DNA from: Henriciella sp. AS95
Lineage (GTDB): Bacteria > Pseudomonadota > Alphaproteobacteria > Caulobacterales > Hyphomonadaceae
Direction of reading: 5' to 3'
Assembly (NCBI RefSeq): GCF_038900055.1
Contig: NZ_JBBMQM010000001.1
Coordinates: forward strand, 1,798,001-1,862,000
DNA length: 64,000 nt
Shown here: in pieces, positions 51,783 through 60,009 of the stretch
How the letters are laid out: each line of letters begins with the position of its first letter
How positions within the stretch are numbered: the stretch's first letter is position 1
Translations under genes and position numbers: made by a program
The notes under the pieces: generated by a model
What the model was told of the DNA's origin: nothing
What the model saw: the letters and a program-made list of their open reading frames with translations, nothing else
Databases searched by the model: none

Positions 51783-53363
51783 ATGGCCAATCCTTCTGAT
51801 TCCGTTGCAGACAAGCACGAACACGTCCTCATCGTCGATTTTGGCAGCCAGGTGACGCAGCTCATTGCCCGGCGACTGCGCGAGCTTGGCGTGTACTGCG
51901 AAATCCACCCCTTCAACCGTGTCGACACAGCGATGCTGGATGCGTTTGAGCCGAAGGCAATCATCCTGTCTGGAGGGCCGGCTTCAGTGTATTGGGACGA
52001 CGCGCCGATGACAGATCAGTCTGTTTTCGAGCGCGGCGTTCCCGTGCTCGGGATTTGCTACGGCCAGCAGGTGATGATGCACCAGCTCGGTGGGCGTGTC
52101 GAAGGTGGCACAAGCCGCGAGTTCGGCCGCGCCTTCATCGAAAAGGTTGTCGATGATCCGTTTTTGACCGGACTGTTGGAAAGCGGTGAACATGAGCAGG
52201 TCTGGATGAGCCATGGTGACCATGTCGCGGAGATGGCGCCGGGATTTGGCGTGATCGCGAAATCGCCGGGTGCGCCCTATGCGATCATTGCGGACCCGGA
52301 ACGGCGCTTCTATGGCACTCAGTTCCACCCGGAAGTCGTCCACACGACCAATGGCAAGCAGATTCTACGCAACTTCATAATGGATGTCGCTGGTTTGAAG
52401 GGGGATTGGACGATGGCGGCCTATCGCGCTGAAGCCATTGAAAAAATCCGGGCCCAGGTCGGCCAGGGCAAAGTCATTTGCGGGCTGTCCGGCGGCGTTG
52501 ATAGTTCTGTGGCGGCGGTTCTGATCCACGAGGCGATCGGAGACCAGCTGACATGCGTCTATGTCGATCATGGCCTGATGCGCCTGAACGAGAGTGAGCA
52601 GGTCGTGGGTCTGTTCAGAGACCACTACAATATCCCGCTCGTGCATGTGGACGCGAGCGAACTGTTCCTGGGTGAGCTGGCTGGCGTCAGCGACCCGGAG
52701 AAAAAGCGCAAAACGATTGGTAAGCTCTTCATCGATGTCTTTGAGCAAGAGGCCAAGAAGATCGGAGGTGCCGATTTTCTCGCCCAGGGGACGCTCTACC
52801 CGGACGTTATCGAGAGCGTGTCACCGACCGGCGGGCCGAGCGTCACCATCAAGAGCCACCACAATGTCGGCGGGCTGCCCGAGCGGATGAACATGAAGCT
52901 GGTCGAGCCGCTGCGCGAGCTGTTCAAGGACGAGGTGCGCGCGCTTGGCCGTGAACTTGGCCTGCCTGAAGCCTTTGTCGGCCGGCATCCGTTTCCCGGG
53001 CCCGGCCTCGCCATCCGTATTCCGGGCGAGATCACCCGCGAAAAGGCGGATACGCTGCGCAAGGCTGACGCGATTTACATTGAAGAGATCAAGGCCGCCG
53101 GGCTCTATGACGAGATCTGGCAGGCCTTCTCGGTGCTGCTGCCGGTCAATACGGTTGGCGTGATGGGCGATGTCAGGACGTATGAGGCGGTGCTGGCGCT
53201 GCGCGCGGTGACGTCCACCGATGGCATGACGGCAGACTATTATCCGTTCGAGCACGCTTTCCTTGGCCGCGTCGCGACGCGCATCATCAATGAAGTGAGC
53301 GGCGTAAACCGGGTGGTCTACGACGTCACCAGCAAGCCGCCCGGCACGATTGAGTGGGAATGA
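51783..53363 (+). CDS. guaA: GMP synthase (glutamine-hydrolysing)
   Basis: A 526-aa GuaA aminating XMP to GMP. Class I glutaminase domain: [15 protein letters not shown] with the Cys nucleophile, and the His-Glu of [11 protein letters not shown] pyrophosphatase domain: [18 protein letters not shown] (P-loop). C-terminal dimerisation domain ending [14 protein letters not shown] precedes the ATG. The integrase gene begins 293 bp after its stop. The 3' end of guaA is a known target for genomic islands, so attL probably lies at or near its stop; the reading frame is intact. Confidence 0.97.
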   Translation: MANPSDSVADKHEHVLIVDFGSQVTQLIARRLRELGVYCEIHPFNRVDTAMLDAFEPKAIILSGGPASVYWDDAPMTDQSVFERGVPVLGICYGQQVMMHQLGGRVEGGTSREFGRAFIEKVVDDPFLTGLLESGEHEQVWMSHGDHVAEMAPGFGVIAKSPGAPYAIIADPERRFYGTQFHPEVVHTTNGKQILRNFIMDVAGLKGDWTMAAYRAEAIEKIRAQVGQGKVICGLSGGVDSSVAAVLIHEAIGDQLTCVYVDHGLMRLNESEQVVGLFRDHYNIPLVHVDASELFLGELAGVSDPEKKRKTIGKLFIDVFEQEAKKIGGADFLAQGTLYPDVIESVSPTGGPSVTIKSHHNVGGLPERMNMKLVEPLRELFKDEVRALGRELGLPEAFVGRHPFPGPGLAIRIPGEITREKADTLRKADAIYIEEIKAAGLYDEIWQAFSVLLPVNTVGVMGDVRTYEAVLALRAVTSTDGMTADYYPFEHAFLGRVATRIINEVSGVNRVVYDVTSKPPGTIEWE

Positions 53364-53400
53364 TTTCATCACTCTCATGATCTTTCGAAATCTTTTAAAA

Positions 53401-53440
53401 ACGCCATTAGGTTCAAACGCTTAGTGGCGTATTTCTTTCG
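53401..53440 (+). terminator. Possible terminator after guaA
   Basis: Hairpin ACGCCATTAGG / CTTAGTGGCGT (53401-53411 and 53420-53430, with G-T pairs) followed by ATTTCTTT, a weak T tract. As it sits 38 bp from the guaA stop it could also be part of the element's attachment region. Confidence 0.5.
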
Positions 53441-53456
53441 ACTCCTATCACCATTT

Positions 53457-53636
53457 TTTACCGCCAAATGCGAGCCGGTGACGGTAAAGCTGACGGTATG
53501 CGTTCCCGGCCTATCCCTCTAAATTGCCATTTACCGTCAAGCCAAAATTGCCCCTGACGGTAAAAATAGAGAGCTAGGCAATTGAAAGAACAGGGAAAAG
53601 TCAGGTTTTACCGTCGCCATTTCGAGTGACGGTAAA
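53457..53636. repeat. Cluster of TGACGGTAAA motifs upstream of the integrase
   Basis: Direct copies TGACGGTAAA at 53479-53488, 53555-53564 and 53627-53636, with TGACGGTATG at 53491-53500. Inverted copies are TTTACCGTCA (53530-53539), TTTACCGTCG (53607-53616) and TTTACCGCCA (53457-53466). The last direct copy ends 20 bp before the integrase start. Such arrays are expected for integrase arm sites, excisionase sites or a regulator controlling int. No other gene is visible in this 293-bp gap. Confidence 0.75.
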
Positions 53637-53656
53637 AATGACCGGAAAGGGTTAGG

Positions 53657-54931
53657 ATGCTGACAGACGTAGCCATCAAGGCGTTGAAACCAAAGAATAA
53701 AACTTACAAGGTCGCGGATCGGGATGGCATGTATGTAACCGTCTCACCTGTAGGGACTGTGACGTTCCGGTATGACTACCGGATCAATGGGCGTCGAGAG
53801 ACGCTGACCATCGGGCGTTACGGGAGCGGGGGCGTCGGTTTGGCAGCGGCTCGCGAGAAATGCATGGATGCGAGGCGGCTCGTAGAGTCTGGTGTTTCGC
53901 CGGCCAAGGAGAAGAAGCGGTCAAAGACGCGCCTGTCCGAAGCGGGTTCATTCTCCGACATGGCCAATCGATGGATCGACAGCGATGACATGGCCGAGAG
54001 CACGCGCGACATGCGCCGGCACATTCTGAACAGGGACATCCTTCCCGCTTTTGGGAGCTACCTGCTGAGTGAGGTTACACCGGAGGATCTCCGGGCCCTG
54101 TGCGGGAAGGTGAAGAAGCGTGGCGCTCCGTCTACGGCGCTTCACGTTCGGGAATTTGTCCATCTGATCTACAAATATGCCAGGCTGCATGGCGTGAAGG
54201 TCGATAATCCTGCTGACGAAGTTGCGCCGGCCTCTATCGCCAAAGTGCGCCCGCGGGACCGGTCTCTCTCACCGCTCGAGATCAGGATCTTCTACAGCGT
54301 GCTCGAAGAGCTGATCGCGACCCCAACGCTCAAGCTCGGGCTGAAATTCATCTTGCTTACCATGAAGCGGAAATCCGAAGTCAGCCTGGCGACCTGGGAC
54401 GAAATCAGTTTCGACAACGCGGTCTGGTCCATCCCGAAGGAGCGGATGAAGACGGGACTGCCTCACAATGTCTATCTGTCACGTCAGGCGCTTGATATTC
54501 TTGTGGCACTCAAGACCTGCGCTGGAGGATCGCGCTATGTCTTTCCGTCCCGCTACGACTGCTACAAGCCGATCTCAAACGCCACGCTCAATCGACTAAC
54601 CTCGGCGGCCTGGGAAACGGCTCAGGAGGCGGGGTTGCCGCTGGAACGGTTCACCGTCCACGATCTGAGGCGCACCGGTTCTACGCTTCTGAATGAGCTC
54701 GGCTTCAATCGGGACTGGGTCGAAAAGGCGCTCGCCCATGAAGACCGTCGCACGTCACGCGGTGTCTATAACAAGGCCGAGTATGCCGATGGCCGGCGTC
54801 ACATGATGCAGGAATGGGCGGACACAATCGATGCGTGGTCACAAGGGCATCAAAGGCAACCGGTGCTTACGCCGCCGGCATCGGCTGAATTGGGTTTTGA
54901 TCTCCAGCTTGATCCTAAATTCGATCCATAA
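53657..54931 (+). CDS. int: Tyrosine-type site-specific integrase (P4 family)
   Basis: A 424-aa tyrosine recombinase. N-terminal DUF4102-type domain (LTDVAIKALKPKNKTYKVAD, then ETLTIGRYG), a SAM-like core-binding domain (about 95-190), and a catalytic domain with Arg238 (LLTMKRKSEVSL), the HDLRR box (His335, Arg338), His361 in LAHEDRR and the nucleophile Tyr371 in RGVYNKAEY. It should integrate and excise the element at the 3' end of guaA. It is transcribed away from guaA, behind an array of 10-bp motifs, and converges with the Fic gene. Confidence 0.93.
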   Translation: MLTDVAIKALKPKNKTYKVADRDGMYVTVSPVGTVTFRYDYRINGRRETLTIGRYGSGGVGLAAAREKCMDARRLVESGVSPAKEKKRSKTRLSEAGSFSDMANRWIDSDDMAESTRDMRRHILNRDILPAFGSYLLSEVTPEDLRALCGKVKKRGAPSTALHVREFVHLIYKYARLHGVKVDNPADEVAPASIAKVRPRDRSLSPLEIRIFYSVLEELIATPTLKLGLKFILLTMKRKSEVSLATWDEISFDNAVWSIPKERMKTGLPHNVYLSRQALDILVALKTCAGGSRYVFPSRYDCYKPISNATLNRLTSAAWETAQEAGLPLERFTVHDLRRTGSTLLNELGFNRDWVEKALAHEDRRTSRGVYNKAEYADGRRHMMQEWADTIDAWSQGHQRQPVLTPPASAELGFDLQLDPKFDP

Positions 54932-54958
54932 TCTTGCTCGCAAGCGCCAATGTTGGCC

Positions 54959-55558
54959 TCATGACCGTGCAAATTCCATCAGGGCAGTGATGTCATGGCG
55001 GTCCGCCGCACGCAGGGCTGCAATGTATTGGCCTCTGAGCTCGCCCATGTCAGCAATCTGGCCACCCAGGACCTCGCTGCCCCAGCTGAAGGCTGGTTGG
55101 CCCAAGCGTTGGATCAGGAGGTCGGCCATCATGCGAGAAAGGCGCCCGTTCCCATTGGGATAAGGGTGAATGGCGACGAGCCGGTGATGCAGGCGAACTG
55201 CAATCTCGTCGGCGGGATAGGTCTCGTGGTCGACCCAGTAATTTGCGTCGTCGAATAGCTGGGCCATCTGGACGCCGATCATATAAGGCGCGACGCCGAC
55301 ATTGCGTTCGGTCGCGCGGTAAGTGCCTGCCCACGCCCAGACGTCATTGAACATCCGGCGATGCAGGTCGTTCGTGAATTCGACGCTGAGGATGGGTGCG
55401 CGCCGCCGCCGGAAGACCCAGGCGGCGGCGGTATCGATATTGTCCTGCTCTGCAGCGTTCAGTTCAGCGCGTGTTGCGATCCAGTCCTGCAGAAGTCCTG
55501 CCCGTTCGTCAGGATCGAGGGGCGTTGCGTCGTCTGGTTCCTGAAACAGGTCAGTCAT
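54959..55558 (-). CDS. Mobile mystery protein B (Fic-domain protein)
   Basis: A 199-aa Fic-fold protein. The N-terminal LFQEPDDATPLDPDERAGLL and IATRAELNAAEQDNI are typical of mobile mystery protein B. The Fic active-site loop is HPYPNGNGR (residues 131-139), matching HPFxxGNGR with catalytic His131. Fic enzymes usually AMPylate target proteins. Its ATG overlaps the stop of the XRE gene (TGATG). Together they look like a toxin-antitoxin-type or regulatory pair carried on mobile DNA; neither toxicity nor a target is established by the sequence. Confidence 0.88.
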   Translation of the reverse strand: MTDLFQEPDDATPLDPDERAGLLQDWIATRAELNAAEQDNIDTAAAWVFRRRRAPILSVEFTNDLHRRMFNDVWAWAGTYRATERNVGVAPYMIGVQMAQLFDDANYWVDHETYPADEIAVRLHHRLVAIHPYPNGNGRLSRMMADLLIQRLGQPAFSWGSEVLGGQIADMGELRGQYIAALRAADRHDITALMEFARS

Positions 55559-56013
55559 CAGGACTCCCAGAGGTCGCGCTCATCGAGGCTCTCTCGTATG
55601 AACCGGTCGATCCGCTCATTCAGTTCCTTGTCAGGCACAGCCTGATCTTCCATGGCCATTGTATGAGAGATGGCTCGGATCTGTTTCGCCGCGATTTCAC
55701 GGGCGCGGTTCATGACGCGTTGCTCTAGCCGGTCCCGCGGCAGGAGGAAGTAGACAACTTCGCAATCAAGCGCGTCGGCAGCACGTTCAAGCGTTTCCAA
55801 GCGGATCTTCCCCTCGGTTTCAGAGCGTTCGATGTCAGCAAGACTTTGCGGCGTGATCGACATGCGTTTTCCGAGCTGGATACGGGTCATGCCCAGCGCC
55901 TCCCGAAGCGTCCGTACCCAACCTGACTTTGGCCGCGCAAAATCTACCGCTTCCCGAATGGTCGAGAAACGCTGGTCCAGGGCCTGGCGCGAGCGTTGGC
56001 GGGTCTTTTTCAT
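55558..56013 (-). CDS. Mobile mystery protein A (XRE-type DNA-binding protein)
   Basis: A 151-aa protein with an XRE helix-turn-helix at about residues 35-80 (LREALGMTRIQLGKRMSITP, QSLADIERSETEGKIRLETL) and a C-terminal helical part (ERVM-type VMNRAREIAAKQIRAISHTM, ELNERIDRFIRESL). It matches mobile mystery protein A, always found ahead of protein B. Two palindromes around its own promoter are likely autoregulatory operators. It may also neutralise the Fic protein, but no classic S/TxxxEG/N inhibition helix was found. Confidence 0.88.
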   Translation of the reverse strand: MKKTRQRSRQALDQRFSTIREAVDFARPKSGWVRTLREALGMTRIQLGKRMSITPQSLADIERSETEGKIRLETLERAADALDCEVVYFLLPRDRLEQRVMNRAREIAAKQIRAISHTMAMEDQAVPDKELNERIDRFIRESLDERDLWES

Positions 56014-56023
56014 AAGGCTGCAA

Positions 56024-56097
56024 CCTGTTTTTTACGATTCTAAAAACAGGCTATATCCTTATTTAAAATATTTTGTAAACAGGCCGCTACCTGTTTT
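56024..56097 (-). promoter_or_regulatory. mmpA-mmpB promoter flanked by two palindromic operators
   Basis: Two palindromes share the half-site CCTGTTT(T): a wide one at 56024-56050 (CCTGTTTTT / TAAAAACAGG with an 8-nt centre) and AAACAGG-N6-CCTGTTT at 56077-56096 with reversed half-site order. On the minus strand TTTACA (56079-56074) and TATAGC (56055-56050) form a promoter with an 18-nt spacer. The -35 touches one palindrome and the -10 touches the other, as expected for autorepression by the XRE protein. Confidence 0.68.
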
Positions 56098-56104
56098 GTG
56101 GCGC

Positions 56105-56485
56105 TCAATTACATGTCGGGCGGCTCTTCCGCTGATGAACGTCGGGAACAGGCGTGTCTTCGGGCCGCCCGTCTTCAGTAATACGCCGACGCTCCTCGAT
56201 CCATTCGAGCACGTCCTTGAGCGGCCAGACGACGCATTTGGGTGTTAGGTAGAAGCGCTTTGGAAATTTCCCCCGACGTTCAAGTTCGTAGATCGTCGTG
56301 TCAGACAGGGGAACCAGTTTGCGCAATTCGGGGCGCCGCACAGTCCTGTTGTTGGCGATGAGCTGGCGAAACGTGTCGTCACGGGACGATTTCGCGTTGG
56401 ACCCGGGCCCCGGACCAAAGGAATAGACATCCTTTGCGAGGTGCTTGAGCGACTCCAGTCCGCCTGTCCGCAATTCATATCCCAT
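56105..56485 (-). CDS. AlpA-family helix-turn-helix regulator
   Basis: A 126-aa protein. The core LRKLVPLSDTTIYELERRGK, FPKRFYLTPKCVVWPLKDVL, EWIEERR is the MerR-like HTH of AlpA/excisionase-type proteins, here at about residues 54-100. N- and C-terminal extensions are unstructured. In phage and ICE such proteins activate or steer excision. It lies between the XRE/Fic pair and the DUF736 gene, 17 nt before... the latter, in the same direction. A role in element excision is inferred. Confidence 0.82.
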   Translation of the reverse strand: MGYELRTGGLESLKHLAKDVYSFGPGPGSNAKSSRDDTFRQLIANNRTVRRPELRKLVPLSDTTIYELERRGKFPKRFYLTPKCVVWPLKDVLEWIEERRRITEDGRPEDTPVPDVHQRKSRPTCN

Positions 56486-56502
56486 GACGACACGTCTCCG
56501 GT

Positions 56503-56814
56503 TCAGTTCAGCTTCTGCCGGTTCCAGACCAGCACGCCGCTACCATCCTCTTCCTTCTCGAAGAAGGCAGCCCGGATTGGCTTGTCGAACCCCGGATCAT
56601 CCAGCTTCACGGCGAGGTAGGGGGTTTCGCCATCCTTGCTCTCTTCCTGCCAGGCCGCACCTAGCTCGGCGCCGCCTGCGAAGATGCGGTAAGCCGGCCC
56701 GCCTTCTGCCGGTTCGGCAACCGGCACCATCTGCGCTTTCACATTGATCGTCATGGTCCGGATCGTCCCGGTCCATTTTCCGTCCTTCTGGCTGAAGGTA
56801 CCAATTGTTGCCAT
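56503..56814 (-). CDS. DUF736 family protein
   Basis: A 103-aa protein starting MATIGTFSQKDGKWTGTIRT, with AYRIFAGGAELGAAWQEESK, YLAVKLDDPGFDKPIRAAFF and a VLVWNRQ end, which is the DUF736 pattern. These small beta-rich proteins occur on alphaproteobacterial ICEs and plasmids beside trb genes; function unknown. It follows DUF2274 by 2 nt and is probably in the trb transcription unit. Confidence 0.88.
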   Translation of the reverse strand: MATIGTFSQKDGKWTGTIRTMTINVKAQMVPVAEPAEGGPAYRIFAGGAELGAAWQEESKDGETPYLAVKLDDPGFDKPIRAAFFEKEEDGSGVLVWNRQKLN

Positions 56815-56816
56815 CT

Positions 56817-57053
56817 CTAGTCTCCTTTGCTGGCTCTGGCATGAAGGGCCTTGCGGGCCCGCTTGAACCCGGCATCCGATGCGAGGAAGGTTTCCAGCAT
56901 GACAGGAACCAGGGTTTCGGGTTTCTCTTCGGTGCCATAGGTCTCGGCATAGATCGCCGCATAGTCGGCAAGCGCGGACGCGAGATCGGGTTCAACAGAG
57001 AGGGTCAGTTTGACCGGCGTGCGATCCGGCAGTTGGGCAATGCGAAGGCTCAT
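56817..57053 (-). CDS. DUF2274 family protein
   Basis: A 78-aa protein (MSLRIAQLPDRTPVKLTLSV, EPDLASALADYAAIYAETYG, LVPVMLETFLASDAGFKRAR) matching DUF2274, a short ribbon-helix-helix-like family located immediately downstream of trbI in ICE. It overlaps the trbI stop by 1 nt. A DNA-binding role is possible from the helical pattern but unproven. Confidence 0.87.
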   Translation of the reverse strand: MSLRIAQLPDRTPVKLTLSVEPDLASALADYAAIYAETYGTEEKPETLVPVMLETFLASDAGFKRARKALHARASKGD

Positions 57054-58309
57054 CAGCGGCCTCCCTGAGAATAAGGCCGCAGGACAAGATCACGCGTCAC
57101 GATGACCCGCACCGGCCAGCCGGGCCGGATACGAAGGGTCGGCTGGATGCCGAGGTTGCGATCAACGACGCGCTCCCCGGCCTCAGACACGCTGTCGCCG
57201 AACCCGCGCCGTATGGCACGTTCGATATCATCCTCGTCTGATCCTAGTTCCGCGCCGATGCCGAGAACGGTCGCAAGACCAGCGGCGACAAATACCCGGT
57301 CCCAGTGATGGTCTGTGCGGTCAGAAAGGCCCGCAAAACCCTGCTTGTCTGCGGCAGGTTCAGATATCTGCACAGAACTGCCATCCGGGAAGATCATTCG
57401 GTCCCAGATCAATAGTGCGCGCTGCTGGCCGAATGAGATTTCGGACTGGTAGCGCCCGATCAGCCGGGTACCCTGCGGAATGAGAAGATAAGCTCCGGTG
57501 ACGGTGTCATAGACCGGCTGGGTGACCTGTCCGATGATCGAACCCGGCAGATCCGAGTTGAGGCCTGTCACAAGCGAAGCCGGGATAAGCGTGCCCGCCA
57601 TGACCTGGTAGGGCGAGACCGGTGTCTCGAGATCATGCGGGTTGTAAATCGCCCCATCGCGTGCCTCGTCCGCGAAGGCGATCTTGCGGGCTTGCAAGTT
57701 GTCATCCTTACCTGGACCTGTCGGCAAGGCACCGGCGCTTTGGCTAGCGAGCGCCAGCAGCTCAGAGCCGAACGAGGCCGGAACTCCGGCAGACGGCAGG
57801 GATGCCGGCCCGATGCTCGGCCCAGCGCCAATGTCAAAGAATACGGAGGATTTGCCCGCTGCGTCGGCAAGCTTAGCCGCGACAAGACGTTCGGCCCGAA
57901 GGGCTTCATCTTCAGGCGAGGGCCTGAAATCATCCGAGGCTGCGACATCCCACTCCGGATCGAGCCCCCATTCGCGTTCCTCCGAAACCACTGTCCCGCC
58001 GAGGTCGCCGGCCATGGGTGCGCCAAGCTTTGGCGTTCCGGGCGACGGCGTCCAGGTCGCATAGGACGAGGGAAGTTCTGCCAGTCCATCCGGCGCGCGC
58101 TTCGTGGCCGTGTTGTAAAGTTCCTGGCGATCCGCGGGATCGACGGCCTTGGGCGGATCGAGCGCAATGGAGGCGGCAGCAAAGAGCCCCAGCACACCGA
58201 GCCCGGCGCCGACCATCAGGACTTTCCGGTTGATCCGTGTGACGGGTCGCGGCCGCGCGCGCAGTTTCAGGGCATCGGCCTGCTGCGGGAAAGGGGCTGG
58301 CTCGCTCAT
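57053..58309 (-). CDS. trbI: TrbI/VirB10-family mating-pore protein
   Basis: A 418-aa VirB10-like protein. Cytoplasmic N-terminus, one TM helix (VLMVGAGLGVLGLFAAASIA), Pro/Ala-rich periplasmic part, then the beta-barrel domain: YQVMAGTLIPASLVTGLNSD, GQVTQPVYDTVTGAYLLIPQ, GTRLIGRYQSEISFGQQRAL and a C-terminal IRPGWPVRVIVTRDLVL. It spans both membranes and links the type IV secretion ATPases to the outer-membrane complex. Overlaps trbG by 4 nt. Confidence 0.94.
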   Translation of the reverse strand: MSEPAPFPQQADALKLRARPRPVTRINRKVLMVGAGLGVLGLFAAASIALDPPKAVDPADRQELYNTATKRAPDGLAELPSSYATWTPSPGTPKLGAPMAGDLGGTVVSEEREWGLDPEWDVAASDDFRPSPEDEALRAERLVAAKLADAAGKSSVFFDIGAGPSIGPASLPSAGVPASFGSELLALASQSAGALPTGPGKDDNLQARKIAFADEARDGAIYNPHDLETPVSPYQVMAGTLIPASLVTGLNSDLPGSIIGQVTQPVYDTVTGAYLLIPQGTRLIGRYQSEISFGQQRALLIWDRMIFPDGSSVQISEPAADKQGFAGLSDRTDHHWDRVFVAAGLATVLGIGAELGSDEDDIERAIRRGFGDSVSEAGERVVDRNLGIQPTLRIRPGWPVRVIVTRDLVLRPYSQGGR

Positions 58310-59313
58310 CCCTTGCTCCCGAACAGGCTGACCAAACCCGACCGCGGCTTGCGTTTGCGGATGCGCACGACGGTCTGGGGTTTCTCACCGAGCCGAAGTT
58401 CGGCGGCACGGAAGAGACGATCGACGATGTAGTAATTGCCCTTGAGGCGATAATTGACGAGTTCGGCCTCGCCAGAAGCGCCAAGGACAAAGAGGGGCGG
58501 GGCCTCCATGGTCGACAACCCTTCCGGCATCTGGATGAAAACCTGCCGCCCATCATCGAACACGCGGACGGGTCGCCAGTCTGGACGGTCACCATCGATC
58601 AGGTAATCAAAGTCCAGCCGGTCGAGAGCAACACCCGGCATGATTGATGTCTCTTCCCGCGCGAGCGCTGCGCTGTTGCGAGAGATGAGTTGCGAGAGCT
58701 CGTCGGCCGGATAGCGCCAAGACAACGCCGCCATATAGGTGCCGTCACCGCTCTCCAGTTCCAGATGATAGGTCCGCCGGTCTGTCGCAATCATGAGATT
58801 GGTCGAGAGGCCGGCGCCGATCGGTTTGACCAGAACATGTGCGCGTGCTGTTCCGCCTGAACCGGAGGATGTATCTCCCACAATCCAGCGCACCGTATCG
58901 CCAGCCGAGACAGAGACCAGCGTCTCGCCGGGCTGCAGCGCAATGTCGGAGACCTGTCCCGGCGCGGCATACAATCTGTACAGCGCCCCTTCTGTATAGG
59001 GATAGACCTGAATGGCATTTACATAGCCGTCCACGGATGGTTCGATCCGGGCTTCTGATGTGCCCTTGCGGATCGTCTCGGAGGGCGAGGTATAGACACG
59101 GGTTACCGTGCGCTTGACCCCGTCGACCGGTTTCATCTGGCCGGGAAGCGGCAAAGGTGTTGGTGTTTCGACGATCTCGACAGGACGGGGCTCTGCGTCC
59201 TCGACCTGCGCGGCGGCGACAAACAGTTCCGGCTGGATCGGCGCGGCCTCCGGAACGCTGGCGCAGGCGGTGGCAAGGGCCAATGTGGATACCAGTGTGA
59301 GAGTGCGGATCAT
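58306..59313 (-). CDS. trbG: TrbG/VirB9-family conjugal transfer protein
   Basis: A 335-aa VirB9-like periplasmic/outer-membrane-complex protein. N-terminal lipoprotein-type signal (TLALATACASVPEAAP), then AIQVYPYTEGALYRLYAAPG, VSVSAGDTVRWIVGDTSSGS, VKPIGAGLSTNLMIATDRRT and C-terminal FIQMPEGLSTMEAPPLFVLG. The start is ATG 59313. It pairs with TrbI in the core complex and overlaps trbF by 4 nt. Confidence 0.94.
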   Translation of the reverse strand: MIRTLTLVSTLALATACASVPEAAPIQPELFVAAAQVEDAEPRPVEIVETPTPLPLPGQMKPVDGVKRTVTRVYTSPSETIRKGTSEARIEPSVDGYVNAIQVYPYTEGALYRLYAAPGQVSDIALQPGETLVSVSAGDTVRWIVGDTSSGSGGTARAHVLVKPIGAGLSTNLMIATDRRTYHLELESGDGTYMAALSWRYPADELSQLISRNSAALAREETSIMPGVALDRLDFDYLIDGDRPDWRPVRVFDDGRQVFIQMPEGLSTMEAPPLFVLGASGEAELVNYRLKGNYYIVDRLFRAAELRLGEKPQTVVRIRKRKPRSGLVSLFGSKG

Positions 59314-60005
59314 TTGTTGTCTCCTGTGACAAGGTCTTCGCCCCAATTGAGGCTGTGGATGTAGAGGCCGAGCGGATTGGCGCGCAGCGCCCCGGCATCG
59401 CGCGGCGGGGAATGGACAAGCGTGAAGAGGCCGGTGAACCGTTTGACCCCCGTCAGCGCGCCATTCTCATAGGTCTTCTCGAGCCAGCGGGCCTGGAAGG
59501 ACTCGTCTGAGACGCGCACCACGCTGACGACATCAACACTGCGCGAGCGCCGACCGATCTCGGCGAACGGGTCATTGTCGCGCGCATAGTCACTGAGTGT
59601 GATGGCCGCCTTGTCAGTCACATAGTCATAGGCGGCAAGCCAGTTCTGCCGGACGATGACGGGATCAATGGATAGGCTCCGGACATCGGAGATGAAGTTG
59701 GCAAGGTGATGCGCGACCTGCGCATCGGTCGGGTCGTAATTGGAAAGCGCGGGACCAACGGCTTTCACAGAGCCTGTGTCGTCCACTTCGACCACATATG
59801 GCGTCACCGTGGATTGCAGGCTGCGCCAAACAAGGGCGGCTGAAGAGGCCGTCAGAAGGACCAGCAACCCGAGTGCCATCAGCCGCCAGTTCCTGGCCTG
59901 TACGCGGGCAGATCCGATCCGGTCATCCCAGATCTGGCCGGCTTTCTGGTAGGGCGTTTCGGGATGCGGGCTTTGCCCGTAATGGGTGGAAGTTCGCCTG
60001 AACAT
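59310..60005 (-). CDS. trbF: TrbF/VirB8-family conjugal transfer protein
   Basis: A 231-aa VirB8-like inner-membrane protein: TPYQKAGQIWDDRIGSARVQ, TM helix (WRLMALGLLVLLTASSAALV), then the periplasmic NTF2-like domain (LANFISDVRSLSIDPVIVRQ, NWLAAYDYVTDKA, FTLVHSPPRD). The start is taken at ATG 60005, matching the usual MFRRxxxHYG opening. It helps assemble the secretion pore. Confidence 0.94.
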   Translation of the reverse strand: MFRRTSTHYGQSPHPETPYQKAGQIWDDRIGSARVQARNWRLMALGLLVLLTASSAALVWRSLQSTVTPYVVEVDDTGSVKAVGPALSNYDPTDAQVAHHLANFISDVRSLSIDPVIVRQNWLAAYDYVTDKAAITLSDYARDNDPFAEIGRRSRSVDVVSVVRVSDESFQARWLEKTYENGALTGVKRFTGLFTLVHSPPRDAGALRANPLGLYIHSLNWGEDLVTGDNK

Positions 60006-60009
60006 GGGA

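Noticed and set aside
53457..53636. CRISPR-like array upstream of the integrase
   Set aside because: The repeats are only 10 bp, occur in both orientations and have irregular spacing; no cas genes are nearby.
54959..56013. HipA- or RelE-type toxin-antitoxin locus
   Set aside because: The HPYPNGNGR loop and the XRE partner identify a Fic/mobile mystery protein pair.
57635..58432. Plus-strand frame opposite trbI
   Set aside because: Antisense shadow of trbI/trbG with no start context and no recognisable domain.
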